From Ascaris suum (Eukaryota > Nematoda > Chromadorea > Rhabditida > Ascarididae), in contig CM024187.1 of NCBI GenBank assembly GCA_013433145.1, positions 7,208,826 through 7,272,825 on the forward strand: a stretch of DNA of 64,000 nt, read 5' to 3'. This document shows positions 58,146-64,000 of the stretch, in pieces. Under the pieces are notes generated by a model that ran no database searches, was not told the origin of the DNA, and saw only the letters and a list, made by a program, of their open reading frames with translations. How positions within the stretch are numbered: the first letter of the stretch is position 1; each line of letters begins with the position of its first letter. A program made the translations under genes and the position numbers.

Positions 58146-60429
58146 GCAGCGGACAGTGCTGCTTCGTGGGTCCAAAGGCTCAAAGGTCCTTGCATTCAGA
58201 TTCCAGGAGTCCCTCGAGTTTGTGCTAGAATACAAAATTTTTAAAAGCAGAAATTTATAATCAGTGGTCGTACTTGGGAGGAAGCTTTAAATGTGGACGA
58301 GGATCTGAAGTTTGACTGTAGGGGCCCCCGACAGCTCAAAGTGATCTGACAGCTCCATTAATGCGCATGGGTTTTGCTTCTTACCTTTGGAGCTGAAAAG
58401 CTTGTACCCTGTAATTCTACGCGACTAGACGAAGTCTTTCAGTTTGGGAAGCGTAGTTTTGCGGAACTGCCACATGAGATTGGCACCCAACTGAATGCGC
58501 AGAGTCCTAAGCGCGTGGCAAAAGATGATGGTACTTTTCGTATTTATTTATAATTGTCTCAGCGAATGTATTGATCGCATCTTGGGGAAAATCGACAAGG
58601 AAGGTGCATAGCGATTAAATGGAGAAATGAAGGCACGTGGGGATGGCAGAAGATTTGCTTCAAAGCCGAAATGTTTATGCCGGGTTTATATGAACGGTTA
58701 TGGGAGTTTGAGTGGAACGAGTGTTGGACAGAAAAAAAAACTCATAGTTGCAACAGGCGGCTTTTTTTGTAGTGTGTGTATTTTTTATACTACATCCATG
58801 TCGTAACTGATCGTGATAGTATATGGTGTTCATATAACTGTCGTATCCTTTGCAATGTAATTTCCTGTTCACTTTTTTCACTTTGTAGTATTGCTGGTGT
58901 GATAGAGGTGGGGAGGGGGAGACTAGGGGGAGTATGGGCGAAGGAGGTGTGTGAGACATTCGTTCATCTTGCTCTTATTTCGTTGCGATTCTTTATCTGG
59001 AATTGCGAATTGTTAAGAAAAGAGGGATTTGTCCCGTTGATTTTGCTGAGGCTCAATAATGACACCAAGTGTGCCTTTTTGTTCTTCCGGACATTTTTCG
59101 CGCACATTGTCAGTTGGGTTTCGAACTAGCGGATAGGTGAGAAATGAAACAGTCGTCATCAGCAATTCTCAGTTTCCTCTTATTGTTGATAGGTGGTCTG
59201 CTTTGCTTAAAAACGATGTTCATAAACAGTTTTGTTTTTAGTCGCGACACAGACATCTCTCAAATAAGCGATCTGCATAAAACGTCGTATGTGCACTATT
59301 TTTAAGTCGCAATTTATGGACATAAGCTGGGACCATTTTTGTCGTTGAATGCTTGCATCCGCTTACGTCCTTTACTTACATAATTCAAGCGGAACTCGAT
59401 GTTACAGAGATCAAAGCACTGGAGTTTATGGGCATCTATTGAGGCGTTCTTTTGTGACATGTGCGTTTCCACTAAATTAGCTTTAATTAGCTTCAGTGCA
59501 TTACAGCTGGTTCCCCAAGTGTCGGGAACGAAACAGTTCCTGGGCAAGGATTTGTACAGTCATGATCTGATCGCATGTGAAAACGGAGTACTAGTTGATC
59601 TGGTTTCCAGGATCAGATTTTTTTTTTTCTTGAAAAAAGACTACAGTTTTGTCCTCGTGATGAGTGATTAGCTTACACGAATCAGAGCTTGCATCCGTAT
59701 TCCAAAGTCGCTGCAGAAGGTGTGATTGATAATGATCTTTGTAAGAAAGCCGTGAAATCGGGAATGAGGAAGAAATAATTGTATCCACAAAGGTGCTAGA
59801 GGAGAGGAGGATCTGTAAAAGTGCTTTACGAATAGCAGGAATAGGGGGGCATCGGTTGGTGCCGTTGTATTTAAAGGTTTGCTGGTATGCTGTGTGCTAA
59901 GGAAGTCGACGGGTTGTGTGTTAAGGACAGTGCCAGTCTACTCATTTTACGCATTGTCTTTAAGTTGCACGCTCTTTCTGCATGCAGCGCCTGCTAGAAA
60001 GCGAGGTAAGAGACTAAAGTCGGTGTCTAATTCTTAGGGGCTTTCAAGTGAAGCCATAAGAAGACGATTAGGACGGAATAGAAGGATGCTGCAAATATGC
60101 CATGTAGTCTGGTCCCAATTTTTGATATGAGTGTACTGTAAATGTCGGCACCAGTTCGCTTGCGTGTCACCTGCTCGCTGCTATTGCTGTCCCGTAAAGG
60201 AATGGCATATGTACATCCTGCTTCCTCTCACCCCTCATTGAGCTTCCGTCCAAGTGGAACTGAACACAAGAACAGCAACAGATGTCTGGAAATAAAAGAA
60301 ACATGTAGCATATACGTGTAAGAGAGGTACATAGAAATTAATGTCATAGGACCTGAACGACACAGAGCATCCCGTAAACCGTCATTACAAAGAAACGTTC
60401 CAACTCGATTCTTGGGTGTTATGTGTCGA

Positions 60430-60446
60430 GAAGAAGAAGAAGAAGC
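60430..60446. repeat. AAG microsatellite
   Basis: Tandem GAA/AAG repeat of about five and a half units in the intergenic region. Confidence 0.8.
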
Positions 60447-63400
60447 AAATACCAGGAATGGCGAAGATGCCGTCATCGGCTAACGCTTCGCGGAAAAACC
60501 ATTGATAAGGTCCAAAATTGTTCTCTTTCTCAAATCGTTTTGACTTGGAATTGTTTATTTCGCAGACTTTTGAATTCTTGAAAACAAAATTGTGATTTAT
60601 CTATGAAAACATTTGTCTTTAAGTAAACCATATAAAAACGCCGCTCTATGCCAATAAATTTATTCTTGCTCCAGCTGCGGCCCTTTGCCACATTATGATG
60701 GGATCTGGACTAATCCGGACCTCAACGTTTTCAAATGAGGTTCAATCCACGAAGTCTGGCGCAGCTGATGTTGCCGATAAACGTCCACAGATTTGTCAGG
60801 GAGTTGAGTGTTCTTGATACTCCTTCGTGTTTGCAGTGGCAGCAAAAATCAATCACTGATTACTACAGGTTATGTTATACCTGACTACTACCGCAACGAG
60901 AGATGGTTTTCTTTGGGAGATCGTTTTCTCTAGAGTTGAAGTACTCATTCTTGAGTGGCTGTGCTGGTAATGCTACAACTCCAATGCTGAATATCCGAAG
61001 CATTATAGACGTACAGTTTGTTACACATATTTCATCGATCCCTCAAAAAACCAGTCTATCACTGGCTACACATAGTATCCTAACTCTTTCACTTTGCGAC
61101 ACGACAATGTATTTCGTTACTGCACGTCAATTGTTGAGGTGGAATGATGGCGTGGGGATCGCTGTCATCAAGGTGGTAGTCCTTAAAGTGTATCTGCTGC
61201 CTGTGATACATTACTTTGAGAGTACTTGTTCTCTTGTCGTCTTATCTTCTAGATGCTTGTCTTATCAATTCTTTCAGACGCATCTGTGGCCTGCTATTGT
61301 TCAGCTAGCTTCAACTTATGACAGCGGCTTACTGTCTGCGCTTCCATGCTAACTGTATCCAAACTTTTTCTTTCCTACGTTTACTGATGTGCTGAAGACA
61401 AATAAATTCCATCACCGATCGATTAGCCCGAGCGATCTTTTTACAAGTCGTATTCCTTTATGTTCTTCAATATGGAGTTCACGGTAGAACACGGCAACTC
61501 CAGCAGAGCACCACCTGTGGTAGCGTTGCTGGAATGTGCTCCTCGCCATTGCCACTTTTGATTACTCCGCTCCTGTGCAGCCACTGAAGGGCGTATGGAC
61601 AAGAATTCGAAGCTACGAGAACCCTATGCAGCCGGAAGATTTATCGTTACAGCTCATCGTTCTCATCTTCAACCATTCGGATGTGCGCCTTCACGTCTTC
61701 GCTCTCAGTAGATGACGTCTCTAAAAGTCGATTAATTCCTTTGATTAGAGTTCAAATTTCCCCATAAGGTGCAAAATTGCATGCTTGAGGGTGAACTGAA
61801 CATAGAACCGGGCACAGGTTGAGTAAAATAATGTAGCGATTGAGTGAATCGTAGCTACAATTCTTATGGAAATATTTTGCACACTTCAAAAATATGCATA
61901 AGGATCAAGACTAATCAAAACACTCGCATAGCGCCCGATAAGATAGCTTATAAGGAAATCACAATAGTTGCGAAAAAGAAGCGTGGCAGTCTTTTAGGAA
62001 TCGACACAATGTTGTAGCAATGTGATGCAGCTCAATATCCATTGTGTTGTAGCGATGCCATAATCAATAGCGTGTTCTACATTACTCTTGCAATTATAAA
62101 TGAAGTCCATGATCATCTTCCTCGTTTCTCAAAGAGGTGAGAAAAAGAATAATAGTTCAAAAGATGAGAGTATTTGCTGACTGAACAATGCATAAAACAA
62201 AGCCACACTATGCAGTTAGCAATATAACGCCAATGAAAAAAAAAAAAATGCAATTCAAGAAAACTTCACTAATTAATCAACAATCGGTATTGAAGGTTTG
62301 TTAAAGAAGTCTTAGCGTCGTCTGAGTTTCGTTGTACATAAATTTCGCGGTAAGATGTGCCACTTTAAATATGATAACAAATGCGAACATTTTTTACTCA
62401 AGTTCTTATGTCCTTACTAAAGGAAAAATTCTGCGAGCTTCCAGGTTTCTGCAGTCTCCTTCAAGTGTTATTCATTATCCGCCATCCGATCATTATCACA
62501 TCTTTCAAAATTATTGGCTGTTTCGTTTTTTATCATTTGCATTTCACATTGTCCATCAGTTGATTTGAAACATTCTGTCGCTGACCGATTAAACGGAAAT
62601 TTGACGGCCATTGCTCAACACGTCATTACATTTTACGGTTTATGCATCTGTCACGTGCACAACAATTCAGTTCCATAAAACAGATTGCTGCTAAGGATTC
62701 GCTATATGCCAAATGTGCTCAATCAATGAAGTCGAAGATCGTTATCTGAGACGTATAAACGTTATTTTTTATTTCGAAGTATTTGTTCAGCATTCTTAAC
62801 ATCAGTTCTTCAATGGAGCCACATTCCTCAAATGAACTGTCATAAGGGCACGAACGAGCCATTTGCTTTACACTGTTAACGAGCAACATCGATCTGAACT
62901 CCATGAACCGTCGCTAAGAGGACGATGTATCCGAGTGATGGAATTGCAGCTTGTGCCAAGAGCAGGTTTCACCTCGTCCGTCTTTTTCTGAGACGGAATC
63001 TCTGCATGCCACTGGTGCAAGAATTGCATTATCCTGTGTTACTATGTTCATGCTTTTCTTCTACTTGTCTTCACTATTAATCCTCGCTCTTCAACCGCTC
63101 CTTCTCGCTGTTTCTATGTAGTGTTGCGTAATTTGCGAAATACAGCTTGATTTACCCTCTCATTGTTGGAATTGTTTATTGTTATCATCTTCTAGCAATG
63201 AGGAGCATGTTTATTCAACGTCTTCGACTTGCGTTCTGCAAGGTGAATTTTGCCAGTAGTTTACAAGCCATCACACCTGTTCAACACGCATTCCAAAATT
63301 TATTTTAATCTGCTTTAACTTGTCAGGGTGTCACCAGGATTTTTCCTCGGAATCGCCACGTTTTCCGTGCCCATAAAGTTGTCCTAGGACTCGCAGATGT

Positions 63401-63886
63401 TCGTAGAAATTCTTTTTATGTATAGAAATTTCCCATATCGGACCACACGCGGGATGAAGATCGTCAGAAAGTCTCGGCCCTGATAAGGCAGAACGGCAAA
63501 TTTGGCTGTCGTGCAGAAAATTTCTTACTGTAGAAAGCACAATGAATAAATGATGCGTTTAGGGCCAGGTGATACAAGCGATCGTTCTGTTCAGCTTAAA
63601 AAAATGGTGAAGAAGCCGTTAGTTTAGAAGGCTACAGTAATGACTACAAGTTTAAGGGTTGAGTTTTCTAAATGCATAACTAGTAAAAGTTTGAGCCCAA
63701 AATAAATCCTACGCATGCTTGAAAGCTAGAGCATCCAGGAAACTGAATAGAAAATCACGCTAGCCAAGCTTTCGCGCACGTGATGCGTTTCTGCCGATCT
63801 GTATACGTGTAAATTGTTGAAATAATTACGAATTTCAGACAGCTCCACATTAAGGCGGGGAAGCCTTTCGAGAAGGAAACGCCAAA

Positions 63887-64000
63887 TCAAATATGCTGAA
63901 GAGTAGCAGAGAGTATATTTGGATGTTCATAATCGTATTTAGCTTGGTAAAGACGAGCAAGACGTTCGATTGTGGCGATTTCGACACCTGCCAAGAATGT
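63887..64000 (-). CDS. Possible last coding exon of a minus-strand gene (partial)
   Basis: Read on the minus strand from the window edge, the frame is open and ends in TGA at 63889-63887. It gives IERLARLYQAKYDYEHPNIL then SATLQHI, with plausible protein composition. A TTGGCAG acceptor at 63988 could start the exon at 63987 with GVEIAT. I do not recognise the family. If real, this gene converges with rbc-1. The support is composition only. Confidence 0.4.
   Translation of the reverse strand, partial: TFLAGVEIATIERLARLYQAKYDYEHPNILSATLQHI

Larger units (their letters stand above)
56154..63886. other. 3' UTR and intergenic region; no convincing gene
   Basis: The rbc-1 3' UTR starts here, but I could not fix a poly(A) site. 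The remainder contains scattered short ORFs without recognisable domains, a short TA repeat near 57238-57250, an AAG repeat at 60430-60446 and the ORF cluster at 57382-58145. No tRNA or rRNA was seen. Confidence 0.5.

Overview
The window reads as eukaryotic DNA, most likely from a parasitic nematode. It is AT-leaning. Short exons (45-290 bp) are separated by introns of about 0.1-3.3 kb. Most introns end in the compact TTTCAG/TTGCAG/TTTTAG acceptors typical of nematodes, without long pyrimidine tracts. Long poly-G/poly-C tracts occur in introns. I cannot name the species; an ascarid-like or strongylid-like chromadorean is a guess.

One plus-strand gene fills about 1.1-56.2 kb. It is a Rabconnectin-3 alpha / DmX-like (DMXL1/2) orthologue, RBC-1 in C. 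elegans, Rav1-related, and a V-ATPase assembly regulator. I placed 60 coding exons by reading conserved blocks in order against my memory of the human DMXL2 protein and by requiring splice phase to match across introns. They total about 9.5 kb, or about 3,150 codons, close to the roughly 3,030-residue human proteins. The stop codon is at 56151-56153. The first 80-90 residues were not found and probably lie upstream of the window.

Layout: exons 1-21 (1.1-22.9 kb) encode the N-terminal WD40 propeller region. Exons 22-33 (24.1-33.4 kb) encode the Rav1p_C-like helical core. Exons 34-53 (34.2-50.9 kb) encode the variable and acidic middle. Exons 54-59 (51.5-56.2 kb) encode the C-terminal WD40 propeller. 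The exon numbered 17b is an extra symmetric exon.

Several exons between 8.4 and 24.2 kb need a one-base correction to stay in the conserved frame, usually at a G or T homopolymer. None of the 37 exons downstream of 25.4 kb needs one. Splice sites and conserved residues are otherwise intact, so local assembly error is the first explanation, with pseudogenisation or polymorphism as alternatives.

From 56.2 to 63.9 kb I see no convincing gene, apart from a weak ORF cluster at 57.4-58.1 kb. At the right edge, the last coding exon of a minus-strand gene may begin, so the two genes would be convergent.
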